A stretch of DNA of 64,000 nucleotides from Hyunsoonleella jejuensis (GTDB lineage: Bacteria > Bacteroidota > Bacteroidia > Flavobacteriales > Flavobacteriaceae), in NCBI RefSeq assembly GCF_900111025.1, contig NZ_FOFN01000001.1, forward strand, positions 124,001-188,000, read 5' to 3'. Below the pieces are notes generated by a model. That model ran no database searches. It was not told where the DNA came from and worked only from the letters and a program-made list of their open reading frames with translations. Below, in pieces: positions 8,137 through 17,363 of this stretch; within the stretch, counting starts at the first letter, position 1, and every line of letters starts with the position of its first letter. A program made the position numbers and the translations under genes.

Positions 8137-9411
8137 ATGGAAATAACACATATTATTAAGCGCGACTACGAAACAACGCCTTTTGTGCTTGAAAAAATCA
8201 CGAATGCAATAGAAAAGGCAATGCTTTCGGTAAATCACGGCACAAGACAAGATGCCACAGATATTTCAGACAGGGTTTTTGAATCTTTGCTAGCTAGAAA
8301 AGCAATAGATGCAAGATATGTACCTACAGTAGAACAAGTACAGGATATTGTAGAAGACAAACTTATGGATAGCGCATTTCATGATGCCGCTAAAGCCTAT
8401 ATTTTATACAGAGATGAGCAGGCTAGAAAAAGACAGACCAACATTTTTGAAAAACGCATCAACTTAAAGCCTTATGAGTACCCAGATTTATACGAATACG
8501 TAAATGCCATAAGACATTCGTACTGGATTCATACAGAATTCAATTTTACCAGTGACATCCAGGATTTTAAGGCACAACTTAATGACACTGAAAGGTCTGC
8601 AATAAAAAATACCATGTTGGCTATTTCTCAAATAGAAGTAGCAGTTAAAACATTTTGGGGAGATATTTACCAAAAAATGCCAAAGCCAGAAATAGGCTCG
8701 GTAGGGTCTACGTTTGCAGAAAGTGAAGTACGCCATCATGACGCATATTCTCATCTTTTGGAAATATTAGGACTTAATGCAGAGTTTAAAGCTTTAAAAA
8801 AGAAACCTGTTATAATGAGGCGCGTACACTATTTGGAAACCGCGCTTAAGAATTCTAAGAGTGAAAACATACAGGAATATGCAGAGTCTATTTTGTTATT
8901 TTCTCTTTTCATAGAACACGTATCCTTATTCTCCCAGTTCTTAATAATCATGGCCTTTAATAAGCATAAAAATATGCTTAAAGGTATTTCCAATGTAGTG
9001 GAAGCTACTTCAAAAGAAGAGCAAATTCATGGCGATTTTGGTATCGATGTTATTAAAATCATCAAAAAAGAAAACCCAGAATGGTTTGGAGAAGATTATA
9101 ATGTAAAAATTCAAACTATATGTAAAGAAGCCTATAATGCTGAAAGTGATATTATAGATTGGATTTTTGAGGAAGGAGAATTAGATTTCTTACCTAAGGC
9201 GGTTGTTAACGAATTCATTAAGAAGCGTTTTAATAATTCGTTAGAAAGCATAGGTATCGCCAAGATTTTTAATATTGATGAAGCATTAATAGCACAAACA
9301 GAATGGTTTGATGACGAAATTATAGGAACAAAACACGGTGATTTCTTCGTTAAACGATCCATTAACTATAGTAAAAGAACAAAAAGTATAACCAGTGACG
9401 ACCTTTTTTAA
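8137..9411 (+). CDS. nrdB: Ribonucleotide reductase class I beta subunit with N-terminal ATP-cone
   Basis: The radical-generating subunit of class I ribonucleotide reductase, 424 residues. Residues 1 to about 100 form an ATP-cone (ITHIIKRDYETTPF, then YVPTVEQVQDIVEDKL), an allosteric domain normally carried by NrdA. The ferritin-like core follows, with candidate metal ligands E134 (WIHTEF), E197 and H200 (ESEVRH), E260 (FIEH), E295 and H298 (KEEQIHG). A Tyr (Y204) sits at the position of E. coli Y122. The same architecture is described in Leeuwenhoekiella blandensis, where ATP/dATP binding to the NrdB cone switches oligomer state. Subclass (possibly the dimanganese Id type) is inferred. nrdA starts 3 bp downstream. 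Confidence 0.95.
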   Translation: MEITHIIKRDYETTPFVLEKITNAIEKAMLSVNHGTRQDATDISDRVFESLLARKAIDARYVPTVEQVQDIVEDKLMDSAFHDAAKAYILYRDEQARKRQTNIFEKRINLKPYEYPDLYEYVNAIRHSYWIHTEFNFTSDIQDFKAQLNDTERSAIKNTMLAISQIEVAVKTFWGDIYQKMPKPEIGSVGSTFAESEVRHHDAYSHLLEILGLNAEFKALKKKPVIMRRVHYLETALKNSKSENIQEYAESILLFSLFIEHVSLFSQFLIIMAFNKHKNMLKGISNVVEATSKEEQIHGDFGIDVIKIIKKENPEWFGEDYNVKIQTICKEAYNAESDIIDWIFEEGELDFLPKAVVNEFIKKRFNNSLESIGIAKIFNIDEALIAQTEWFDDEIIGTKHGDFFVKRSINYSKRTKSITSDDLF

Positions 9412-9414
9412 ACC

Positions 9415-11205
9415 ATGAAAATAAACACACACCCTCAAGACAACAAAACCGAACAACAATCTAACTACGACCAACTTGTAAATGCTAGAAAAGCACAAAT
9501 TAAAAATGTTAACCAAACTACATCTAGTCCAAATTTTGAATGGTTGACTGAGAATAGCCGTAAATTTTTAGCATCAGGCTATCTCACCGATGATGCAACA
9601 CCTGAAGAAAGAATTCGTGAAATTGCCGAAAGAGCAGAACAAATTTTAAAAATTGACGGGTATGCTGATAAGTTTTATGGGTATATGTCGGAAGGCTTTT
9701 TCTCTTTAGCATCGCCAGTTTGGTCTAACTTCGGAAAAAAGAGAGGCTTACCAATAAGTTGTTTTGGTTCTAACATTGCTGATGATATGGGTAATATTTT
9801 ATATACGCAATCTGAAGTAGGAATGATGTCTAAATTGGGTGGTGGTACATCAGGGTATTTTGGAAATTTAAGACATAGAGGTGCACCAGTAAAAAATAAC
9901 GGATCTTCCTCTGGAGCAGTACATATTATGCAGCTTTTTGAAAAGATGGTAGATGTTGTTAGCCAAGGTTCAGTGAGACGAGGGCGCTTTTCCCCGTACT
10001 TACCTGTAGAGCATCCAGATATCAATGAATTTTTAGAGATTGGTACAGAGGGCAACTCCATTCAAGAGCTTACACACGGTGTGAGTGTAACTGACAAATG
10101 GATGGAAGAAATGATTGAAGGCGATGTTGAAAAACGTTCTATCTGGGCTAAAGTAATACAACGTAGAGGTGAGATAGGATATCCTTATATTTTCTTTAAA
10201 GACCACGCCAACAATCAAGCGGCAGATGTATATAAAGATAAAAAACACCAAATTGTTGCGAGTAATTTATGTACTGAAATTATGTTGCCTTCTAACGACC
10301 AATGGTCTTTTGTATGCGTACTATCATCCGTAAATTTATTGCACTATGATAAATGGAAAGACACTGACGCTATAGAAACTATGGTGTATTTCCTAGATGC
10401 TGTAATTACAGAGTTTATCGAAAAACTTGAAGAGTATAGAGACTCTAGTGATTTAGATGACAGGCAAACATTTATGTTTATGGAACGCGCCTATAATTTT
10501 GCAAAATCTAATAGAGCATTAGGTTTAGGTGCTTTAGGATGGCATTCCTTACTGCAATCTAAAATGTTGCCATTTGACAGTGCTGAGGCTTACAACTTAA
10601 ACAGTGAAATATTCAAGACCATACAAGATAAATCTTATAAGGCATCGAAAGAGTTGGCTGATTTATTTGGAGAGCCAGAAGTTTTAAAAGGTTATGGTAG
10701 ACGCAATGCTACATTAAATGCTATAGCGCCTACAACATCATCAGCCTTTATTTTAGGTCAGGTTTCTCAAGGTATCGAGCCTATATGGTCTAATATTTAT
10801 GTGAAAGATATTGCCAAAATTAAAACCACAATAAAAAATCCATACTTAGAACATCTTTTAGAAGAAAAAGGGCAAAATACTCCTGAAATATGGCGCAGTA
10901 TTCGTGATCATGATGGATCTGTTCAGCATTTGGAGTTTTTAACAGAGCATGAACGTGATGTATTTAAAACATACTCCGAAATAGATCAGCTAGCCATTGT
11001 GTATCAAGCTGCCAACAGGCAAAACCATATAGATCAAGGACAATCTGTAAATATCATCGTGCACCCTGATATGCCTGTAAAAGACATCAACAAGATTTAT
11101 GTTACAGCATGGAAATTAGGTTTAAAGTCCTTATACTATCAACATAGTATGAATGCCGCTCAAAAATTCAAACAGAAAAAAGAGTGTGCTAGTTGTGAGG
11201 GCTAA
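9415..11205 (+). CDS. nrdA: Ribonucleotide reductase class I alpha subunit lacking ATP-cone
   Basis: The catalytic subunit, 596 residues, reducing ribonucleoside diphosphates to deoxy forms in the cytoplasm. Active-site landmarks are C116 (PISC) and C301 (the redox pair), N284, C286 and E288 in NLCTEI (thiyl radical and substrate residues), Y574/Y575 in LYYQHS (radical transfer), and C591/C594 in ECASCEG (C-terminal reductant cysteines). The first 45 residues are a low-complexity linker; there is no ATP-cone, which explains the short length compared with about 760 residues in E. coli. The operon order is nrdB-nrdA with a 3-bp gap, and a perfect terminator follows. Confidence 0.95.
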   Translation: MKINTHPQDNKTEQQSNYDQLVNARKAQIKNVNQTTSSPNFEWLTENSRKFLASGYLTDDATPEERIREIAERAEQILKIDGYADKFYGYMSEGFFSLASPVWSNFGKKRGLPISCFGSNIADDMGNILYTQSEVGMMSKLGGGTSGYFGNLRHRGAPVKNNGSSSGAVHIMQLFEKMVDVVSQGSVRRGRFSPYLPVEHPDINEFLEIGTEGNSIQELTHGVSVTDKWMEEMIEGDVEKRSIWAKVIQRRGEIGYPYIFFKDHANNQAADVYKDKKHQIVASNLCTEIMLPSNDQWSFVCVLSSVNLLHYDKWKDTDAIETMVYFLDAVITEFIEKLEEYRDSSDLDDRQTFMFMERAYNFAKSNRALGLGALGWHSLLQSKMLPFDSAEAYNLNSEIFKTIQDKSYKASKELADLFGEPEVLKGYGRRNATLNAIAPTTSSAFILGQVSQGIEPIWSNIYVKDIAKIKTTIKNPYLEHLLEEKGQNTPEIWRSIRDHDGSVQHLEFLTEHERDVFKTYSEIDQLAIVYQAANRQNHIDQGQSVNIIVHPDMPVKDINKIYVTAWKLGLKSLYYQHSMNAAQKFKQKKECASCEG

Positions 11206-11255
11206 AACAAATTAGTAATGGTTTTTGTTTCCTCTTCCAAGGGAACCAAATTTAT

Positions 11256-11286
11256 AAAAAGGCATCTCGATCGAGATGCCTTTTTT
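11256..11286 (+). terminator. Terminator after nrdA
   Basis: A perfect palindrome: GGCATCTCGA pairs with TCGAGATGCC (11261-11280). A-rich sequence precedes it and a run of six T follows. It ends the nrdBA transcript. Confidence 0.9.
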
Positions 11287-11318
11287 GTTTTATATTAGCG
11301 AACTAATTTCATTACAAA

Positions 11319-11840
11319 ATGACTGAAAAATTTAAAGTAACACCAGATTTATATACTTCTAAAGGAAACCGTTTTGTGCATTATATTGTTGATATTATCG
11401 CAATTTTATTAGTTTTCTACGGCATTTTCTTAGGGTTTATTTTTTTGTATTACTCAATTGTAGAGGATACTTCAGGTATGGATAATTTTCTTGACAATAT
11501 GGAGAACACAAATCCTTTATTAGATAGGTTAATAACCGCTATAGTTCTTGCATTGCTATATTTTGGCTTAGAACGTCTAACTAAAGGACGAAGTATTGGG
11601 AAATATATAACTAAGACAAAAATAGTTATGGAAGACGGTAGCACGCCTACTACAAGCGATTATCTGAAACGAAGTTTTTCTAGAATGATTCCTTTTGAGG
11701 CGTTCTCCTTTTTAGGGGCGGAAGGACGTGGGTGGCATGATACTATTTCAAAAACTTATGTTGTTGATATTGCTAAATTTGAAGCCAAAAGAAAATCTCA
11801 TAACGAACTTGACCAAATAGGAGTAGCTCAAGATATATAA
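11319..11840 (+). CDS. RDD family membrane protein
   Basis: A 173-residue protein with the RDD domain (about residues 14-155). Three hydrophobic segments are visible, and the conserved stretch GRSIGKYITKTKIV followed by LKRSFSRMIPFEAF is typical. The family is implicated in transport in some species, but the function here is unknown. It stands alone between two terminators and converges on the OmpA-family gene. Confidence 0.83.
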   Translation: MTEKFKVTPDLYTSKGNRFVHYIVDIIAILLVFYGIFLGFIFLYYSIVEDTSGMDNFLDNMENTNPLLDRLITAIVLALLYFGLERLTKGRSIGKYITKTKIVMEDGSTPTTSDYLKRSFSRMIPFEAFSFLGAEGRGWHDTISKTYVVDIAKFEAKRKSHNELDQIGVAQDI

Positions 11841-11855
11841 CAACCATAGGAAACC

Positions 11856-11890
11856 AAAAAAAGCACCACGTAAGGGCGTGATGCTTTTTT
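11856..11890. terminator. Bidirectional terminator between RDD and OmpA genes
   Basis: A hairpin AGCACCACG/CGTGATGCT with one mismatch, flanked by A7 on the left and T6 on the right, between convergent genes. Its right arm GGCGTGATGCTTTTTT is identical to that of the terminator at 21668-21709. Confidence 0.8.
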
Positions 11891-11910
11891 ATAGATTAAA
11901 AATGGATTAA

Positions 11911-12774
11911 TTAATCTAATATGTTGTTTTCGGCAACACTATTATCGTTAGTAGACATTAAAGCAAAAAACTTATCAATATTTGGTAGAATAATAATTCT
12001 TGTACGTCTATTTTTCGCCCTGTTTTCTCTGGAATCATTATCAGCAACAGGTTGGTAGCTACTTCTACCCGCTGCAATTAATTTTTCGGGAGATACATTA
12101 TATTGTTCTTGAAGTTTGCGTACTACAGATGTTGCTCTCATTACACTCAAGTCCCAATTGTCTGAAAGAAATTCTGTTTTTATCGTTCTGGCATCAGTAT
12201 GACCTTCCACCATTACATCCAAACTAGGTTCAGAGTTTATTACATCAGCCAATTTCTTAAGTACCTTGTCAGCCTTAGAGCTCAATCTATAACTCGCTGT
12301 ATTAAATAACATATCGTCAGCAATAGAAATCATTACTACCGTCTCATTAATATTTACGGCAAAATCATCGTCCTCGTCCATATTACTTTCGCTTATGGTC
12401 TTTTCAAGATTGTAAGCTACTGCAAGATTCATAGAATCTTTAAGCGTTGTGGCCTGGGCTAATTTTTCAGCATCAACATTTTTTAATGTTTCTCGCATTT
12501 TTACTTTGGTATCGTTTGATATTACAGCAATATTTCCAACAGCATCCAATTTGGTGTCGTTTTCTTGTTTAAGCGTTGCTATTTTAGAATTATAAGCATC
12601 TACTCTCGCTTGAATTTTGTCGAATTTAGCTTCTAAATCTTCTTTAGCTACTCTAGTTTTTTGAAGTTCGCTTTTAATCTCACCATTTTCTTGTTGAAGC
12701 GCTAAGTACTTCTTTTTGGCTACACATGAAAATGTGGTTACAGCAATTAACAATACGATTGAAATTTTTTTCAT
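11911..12774 (-). CDS. OmpA-family outer-membrane lipoprotein
   Basis: A 287-residue lipoprotein. The signal peptide ends in the lipobox TFSC (Cys at about residue 17). A long coiled-coil region (about 25-90) and a linker precede a C-terminal OmpA/MotB peptidoglycan-binding domain (about 150-260) with VEGHTDAR and NRRTRIIILPN. After the OmpA domain there is a tail of about 25 residues. It should tether the envelope to peptidoglycan. It is divergent from the Na/Pi cotransporter gene. Confidence 0.87.
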   Translation of the reverse strand: MKKISIVLLIAVTTFSCVAKKKYLALQQENGEIKSELQKTRVAKEDLEAKFDKIQARVDAYNSKIATLKQENDTKLDAVGNIAVISNDTKVKMRETLKNVDAEKLAQATTLKDSMNLAVAYNLEKTISESNMDEDDDFAVNINETVVMISIADDMLFNTASYRLSSKADKVLKKLADVINSEPSLDVMVEGHTDARTIKTEFLSDNWDLSVMRATSVVRKLQEQYNVSPEKLIAAGRSSYQPVADNDSRENRAKNRRTRIIILPNIDKFFALMSTNDNSVAENNILD

Positions 12775-12933
12775 AATAATAACTTTAGGTTTGCTTTATG
12801 TACGATGAAAGTGAAGATTTGGACGTTGAAATACAATTTTTATAAACCTTATTAAACACGTCATTTTCCATATTTGCTCAAAATACTTATATTCATGACG
12901 TAATACATGCCCTATATCTAAACAATAATATAC

Positions 12934-14697
12934 ATGGTTAGAAATATTTTTTTTCTTATTCTCTTAGTCTTATTAGGGGTGTCACTTTATTTAAACCCTA
13001 ATTTTCAGACCATAGCTGCCGGTATTGCCATTTTACTTTTTGGTATGATAATGCTTGAAGAAGGCTTTAGGGTTTTTACTAAAGGGCCATTACAAAACAT
13101 ATTAAGAAAAGCTACAGACAAACTTTACAAAAGTATTTCAACAGGTGCTGTAATTACAGCTTTAATGCAGTCTAGCTCTTTAGTTTCTGTAGTTACTATA
13201 TCATTTATTAGTGCAGGATTAATTTCGCTTGCGGGCGGTATAGGTTTAATTTTTGGTGCTAATATAGGTACCACGGCTACCGCTTGGTTAGTTGCGGTTT
13301 TTGGCCTCAAAATAAAAATATCAGCCTTAGCAATGCCAATGTTGGTATTCGGCGTCATCTTTTCATTTCAGAAAAAGGCATCCTTTAAAGGCCTGGGTAA
13401 CATTCTTGCCGGTCTTGGCTTTTTCTTTCTAGGCATTTATTACATGAAAGAAGGCTTTGAGGTATTTAAACAGTATATAGACTTATCACAATATGCCATG
13501 TCGGGATATTTGGGCGTATTAGTTTATGCGGGGTTAGGTATAATTATTACCACCGTTTTACAATCCAGCAGTGCTACTTTGGCATTAATTTTAACTGCAC
13601 TTGCGGCTGGACAAATAGAATATGAAAATGCTTTAGCATTGGCAATAGGCGCTAATGTAGGTACAACAATTACAGCAGTGCTTGGGGCACTAGGTTCTAA
13701 TAGTGCAGGTAAAAGGCTAGCGATAGCGCATTTTATTTTTAATAGCATTACAGGATTGGTGGCTATTGCACTCATTTTTCCGTTGGCTAAAGCAGTGAAT
13801 TATTTATCAGATAGTCTACATATTGCCCCTACAAATTACACCTTAAAACTGGCATTATTTCATACGATTTTTAATGTTTTGGGCGTGCTTATCATGTTGC
13901 CTTTCATTAAAAACTTAGAACGGTTCTTATTACGATTTTTTACTAAAACAAAACAGACCAAAGATGTACACGAACCTAAATACCTAAATACGGCAGCATT
14001 AAAATTCTCGGGATCCGCCATTACTGCCCTACTCAAAGAGTCTAAATATTTATTTAAGAAAAGCATCTTCGAAATTGTTGCTCATGCTTTAAATATTCAC
14101 AGACATGACATAAGATCTGACGAAAAACTTAAAGCAGTCATAAAAAAATCTACCGAAGATTTTCAAATTAATGTAGATGAACTGTACTATTCTAAAGTAA
14201 AAGTTATTTATGGAGAAATTATTAAATACGCCGCTATTACAGAAAGCGAGTTGCGCCTGAACAGTAAACAGATAAAAGCGGTAACAGATATAAAAATTGC
14301 CAATAGAAAAATGGTGGAGATTATTAAACATTCTGCTGATTTAAATAAAAACATTACCGAAATTTCAAATACTGGCAATGAACATTTACAAAAAGAATAT
14401 GATAGTTACAGAAAAAAGATTACTAAGGTACTTAGGGTTATTTACTTTTTTAGAACTGAAAACAATGTGGAAAAGTATGCCGAAAAACTTAAGAAATTAA
14501 AAAAAGAAGCCAAGGCTAACTTAAGGCAAAGTAATACTTCTATTGATAGGTTAATTAGGAAGGATTTGATCACAGCGAAAGAAGCATCATCATTATTTAA
14601 TGATTACTCCAATGTAAATGATATTATTAGTAAGCTGATTGACGTTGCTGAATTATTATACGCAAAACACGATTCGTTACTTGATCAAAAATTATAA
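12934..14697 (+). CDS. Na/phosphate cotransporter family protein with PhoU-like tail
   Basis: A 587-residue membrane protein. Two inverted Na_Pi_cotrans repeats each carry the QSSS signature (QSSSLVSVV at about residue 70 and QSSSATLAL at about residue 210). About eight membrane segments end near residue 330. The C-terminal 200 residues are helical and resemble PhoU, as in YjbB-type proteins. It moves phosphate with sodium, in either direction in known relatives. It lies about 2.6 kb from the Pit-porin operon, which supports a phosphate theme, but I see no AATGTTA repeats in front of it. Confidence 0.87.
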   Translation: MVRNIFFLILLVLLGVSLYLNPNFQTIAAGIAILLFGMIMLEEGFRVFTKGPLQNILRKATDKLYKSISTGAVITALMQSSSLVSVVTISFISAGLISLAGGIGLIFGANIGTTATAWLVAVFGLKIKISALAMPMLVFGVIFSFQKKASFKGLGNILAGLGFFFLGIYYMKEGFEVFKQYIDLSQYAMSGYLGVLVYAGLGIIITTVLQSSSATLALILTALAAGQIEYENALALAIGANVGTTITAVLGALGSNSAGKRLAIAHFIFNSITGLVAIALIFPLAKAVNYLSDSLHIAPTNYTLKLALFHTIFNVLGVLIMLPFIKNLERFLLRFFTKTKQTKDVHEPKYLNTAALKFSGSAITALLKESKYLFKKSIFEIVAHALNIHRHDIRSDEKLKAVIKKSTEDFQINVDELYYSKVKVIYGEIIKYAAITESELRLNSKQIKAVTDIKIANRKMVEIIKHSADLNKNITEISNTGNEHLQKEYDSYRKKITKVLRVIYFFRTENNVEKYAEKLKKLKKEAKANLRQSNTSIDRLIRKDLITAKEASSLFNDYSNVNDIISKLIDVAELLYAKHDSLLDQKL

Positions 14698-14782
14698 GAT
14701 GTTCTATTTTGGCAGGTTTTAATTCACTAAATCTATTTTACTTTTAAGGTAAAAATTGGAAAATTTTAATCATTTTAATGTG

Positions 14783-14790
14783 TAGATTTG
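14783..14790 (+). promoter_or_regulatory. -7 element of the outer-membrane receptor gene
   Basis: TAGATTTG at 14783-14790 fits TAnnTTTG. A TTG at 14756-14758 lies 24 bp upstream, slightly farther than the 20-22 bp seen at other promoters here. The likely start codon is 21 bp downstream. Confidence 0.45.
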
Positions 14791-14811
14791 CATTTAAAAA
14801 TATTTGTATCC

Positions 14812-17301
14812 ATGCATTACTTAATGTTGTTAAAAATTAATACGTTTTCTCTACTTTTCTTTTGCTGTTTGATTTCTCATTTAGGTTTTTCCCAAATAAA
14901 AGGCAAATTGGTTGACGATAAACAACAACCTCTGGAATATGCAACTGCTGCATTATTTACACTTGAAGATAGCACATTGATAACCGGAGTGATTTCTAAT
15001 GAAAATGGTGTGTTTTCAATAGAAGACGTTAAAAAGGGGGATTATTATTTAGAAGCTTCATTCTTAGGTTACGAAAAACAACGTATTGATACTATAACGG
15101 TAACTAATAAAGGTGAATTGATTGATCTTGGAACCATTAAGCTGGTTTTGGGAACTCAACTAAATGAAGTGGTTGTAAAAGCAGAGCGCAGCACTGTTGT
15201 GAATAAAATTGATCGTCAAGTTTTTGAAGCCTCCAAGTTTAAAAATGCACAAGGTGGTTCTGGCGTTGACGTGATACGAAATTTACCCTCCGTTAGCATC
15301 GATAGCCAAGGCGCTATAAGTGTTCGCGGAAGCCAAGGTTTTGTGGCACTCCTAAACGGCAAACCCATTCAAGGTAATGCCAGTAATTTAATAGCACAAC
15401 TACCTGCAAACGCAATAGAACGGGTTGAAATTATTACAGCACCTTCTGCCAAATATGATCCTGAAGGAAAGGCTGGAATTATTAATATACTCACCAAAAA
15501 AGGAGCCGTAAATGGTACATTCGGACAGGTAAACATAAAAGCAGGTTTGCCTTCCATTGAAACTTATGGCAACGATGTTTCGCATAAACGCCATGGTATT
15601 GATGCCACCTATAATATTAGAACCGACAAATGGAATATCTCATTAGGCGCCAACTACCAACGAAACGATTTGGGTGGAAGACGAGAAGGCGACGTGTTCA
15701 CTATTATTAACGATACCAAAACACAGTTTCCCTCTACTGGTGAGCGCAGTTTTGATGAAACCAATTACAGCGGAAGATTTACAGTAGATTTTACGCCAAG
15801 TACAACAAACACATACTCCTTTGGTTTTTTTGCTGGAAAACGCAGTAAAGCACGATTGGCAGATATTGTATATTTCGACAACCATGCGGTAACCCCAGCT
15901 GATAGTGAAAATAGAGATTATACCTTTCAGTATTTCAATCATAATCTAAGAGAACGCAGGGGTGATTTTGTGTTAGGTAGTTTAGACTGGACTCATAGCT
16001 TTAAAAATGAGTCTGAATTATCGGCTTCGTTACTTTACGAATATACGCTTTTAGGCGGGCCAACTGTAAATCAAAATTTAGGTGAGCCAGACCGATCTAT
16101 TTTATACCAAGATGAATTTAACACTAATGACAACCCATTGCATGGTTTACGCTTTCAATTAGATTACACCTTTAAACCTTTAAATTTCGGCACTATCGAA
16201 GCTGGATACCAATATCGCGATTTAACCCATACTGGAGATTTTATATACGAAAGACGAACTGATTTTAACGATGATTTTGAATTGGTTCCAGAGTTTTCAA
16301 GTGAGGTAGATTTAGAGCGCACCATCCATTCTGGGTATGTACAGTTATCGGGGAAACAAGGAAAATGGGAATATGCAGCAGGTTCTAGATTAGAAGTTAT
16401 GGATAGGGCCTTTAGACTGAAAGACAAGACTAATACGGTTGACGAAACGCTGTTCTATGATTTTGTGAAACTATATCCTTCGGCATCCATTCAATATGAA
16501 ATAAACGCAAATACAAAAATAAAAGCAGCATATAGCAAACGTGTAGAGCGAAATTCAACGTTTAAAATGAATCCGTTCGCTGAACGTGAACACTCCGAAA
16601 CTCTAGAACAAGGTGACAAAAATCTTAGGCCAGAGTTTATTGATTTGGTGGAGCTAGGTGTTACTAAAAATCTAAAAAAAGGGAATTCTATTTTTGCTAC
16701 AAGTTATTTTAGGCATGTTGACAACCTAGTAAATAGGGTAAATACAATATATAACGATACCATTTTAAATAGAATATACTCCAACGTTGGTAATGCAAAA
16801 TCTATTGGTTTAGAAGTTGGGGCTCAAATTAAGCCTACTAAAAGTTGGAGTAATTTTATTGGTGCAAATATTTACAACTATAGTATTGATGGTAGTTTTG
16901 ATAACCGGCCTATAGATACTGATGTTACTGTGTATTCCATAAATTTAAATTCTACATGGCGCTTTTGGGATAATTCATCCCTGCAATTTACCTTTAATTA
17001 TCTATCTGACAGAAACACAGCGCAAGGTGAAGATTCTCGGTTTTATTCGCCTAATCTTACCTTTCAAAAATCATTTATGAATGATAGGTTAATGGCCACT
17101 TTACAATGGCAAAATATAGATTTGGGATTACTAGATACCAACGAACAACGCATTACTACATTTAGACGCAACGAGTTTTTTACAACTACCAATTATATTT
17201 ATGAAGTAGATATGATAATTCTAAACCTTTCCTACACGTTTAAGAAAGGAAGTAATAAATCAAAATTTATTGATAGTGAATTTGGTAAAAAGGAGTTTTA
17301 A
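14812..17301 (+). CDS. Outer-membrane beta-barrel receptor (TonB-dependent receptor-like)
   Basis: A protein of about 829 residues. A signal peptide ends near GFSQ and is followed by a carboxypeptidase-regulatory beta-sandwich (about residues 30-115), a plug-like domain with VIRNLPSVSIDSQGAISVRG, and a large C-terminal barrel typical of the flavobacterial outer membrane beta-barrel family. The frame extends upstream to a TTG at 14788, but that lies within the -7 promoter box; the ATG at 14812 (or 14824, just before LLKINTF) is a better start. The substrate is unknown. It converges on the Pit gene across a strong hairpin. Confidence 0.88.
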   Translation: MHYLMLLKINTFSLLFFCCLISHLGFSQIKGKLVDDKQQPLEYATAALFTLEDSTLITGVISNENGVFSIEDVKKGDYYLEASFLGYEKQRIDTITVTNKGELIDLGTIKLVLGTQLNEVVVKAERSTVVNKIDRQVFEASKFKNAQGGSGVDVIRNLPSVSIDSQGAISVRGSQGFVALLNGKPIQGNASNLIAQLPANAIERVEIITAPSAKYDPEGKAGIINILTKKGAVNGTFGQVNIKAGLPSIETYGNDVSHKRHGIDATYNIRTDKWNISLGANYQRNDLGGRREGDVFTIINDTKTQFPSTGERSFDETNYSGRFTVDFTPSTTNTYSFGFFAGKRSKARLADIVYFDNHAVTPADSENRDYTFQYFNHNLRERRGDFVLGSLDWTHSFKNESELSASLLYEYTLLGGPTVNQNLGEPDRSILYQDEFNTNDNPLHGLRFQLDYTFKPLNFGTIEAGYQYRDLTHTGDFIYERRTDFNDDFELVPEFSSEVDLERTIHSGYVQLSGKQGKWEYAAGSRLEVMDRAFRLKDKTNTVDETLFYDFVKLYPSASIQYEINANTKIKAAYSKRVERNSTFKMNPFAEREHSETLEQGDKNLRPEFIDLVELGVTKNLKKGNSIFATSYFRHVDNLVNRVNTIYNDTILNRIYSNVGNAKSIGLEVGAQIKPTKSWSNFIGANIYNYSIDGSFDNRPIDTDVTVYSINLNSTWRFWDNSSLQFTFNYLSDRNTAQGEDSRFYSPNLTFQKSFMNDRLMATLQWQNIDLGLLDTNEQRITTFRRNEFFTTTNYIYEVDMIILNLSYTFKKGSNKSKFIDSEFGKKEF

Positions 17302-17319
17302 AAAATTCTTAACGCAAAT

Positions 17320-17355
17320 AAAAGGGTGTAGATAATTGTATTACTACACCCTTTT
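17320..17355. terminator. Bidirectional terminator
   Basis: AAAAGGGTGTAG (17320-17331) pairs perfectly with CTACACCCTTTT (17344-17355), between the convergent receptor and Pit genes. Confidence 0.88.
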
Positions 17356-17363
17356 AATTTTGT

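Noticed and set aside
12858-12901. Inverted 7-mers ACGTCAT / ATGACGT upstream of the Na/Pi cotransporter
   Set aside because: Short arms separated by 30 bp; expected by chance and without a known regulator.
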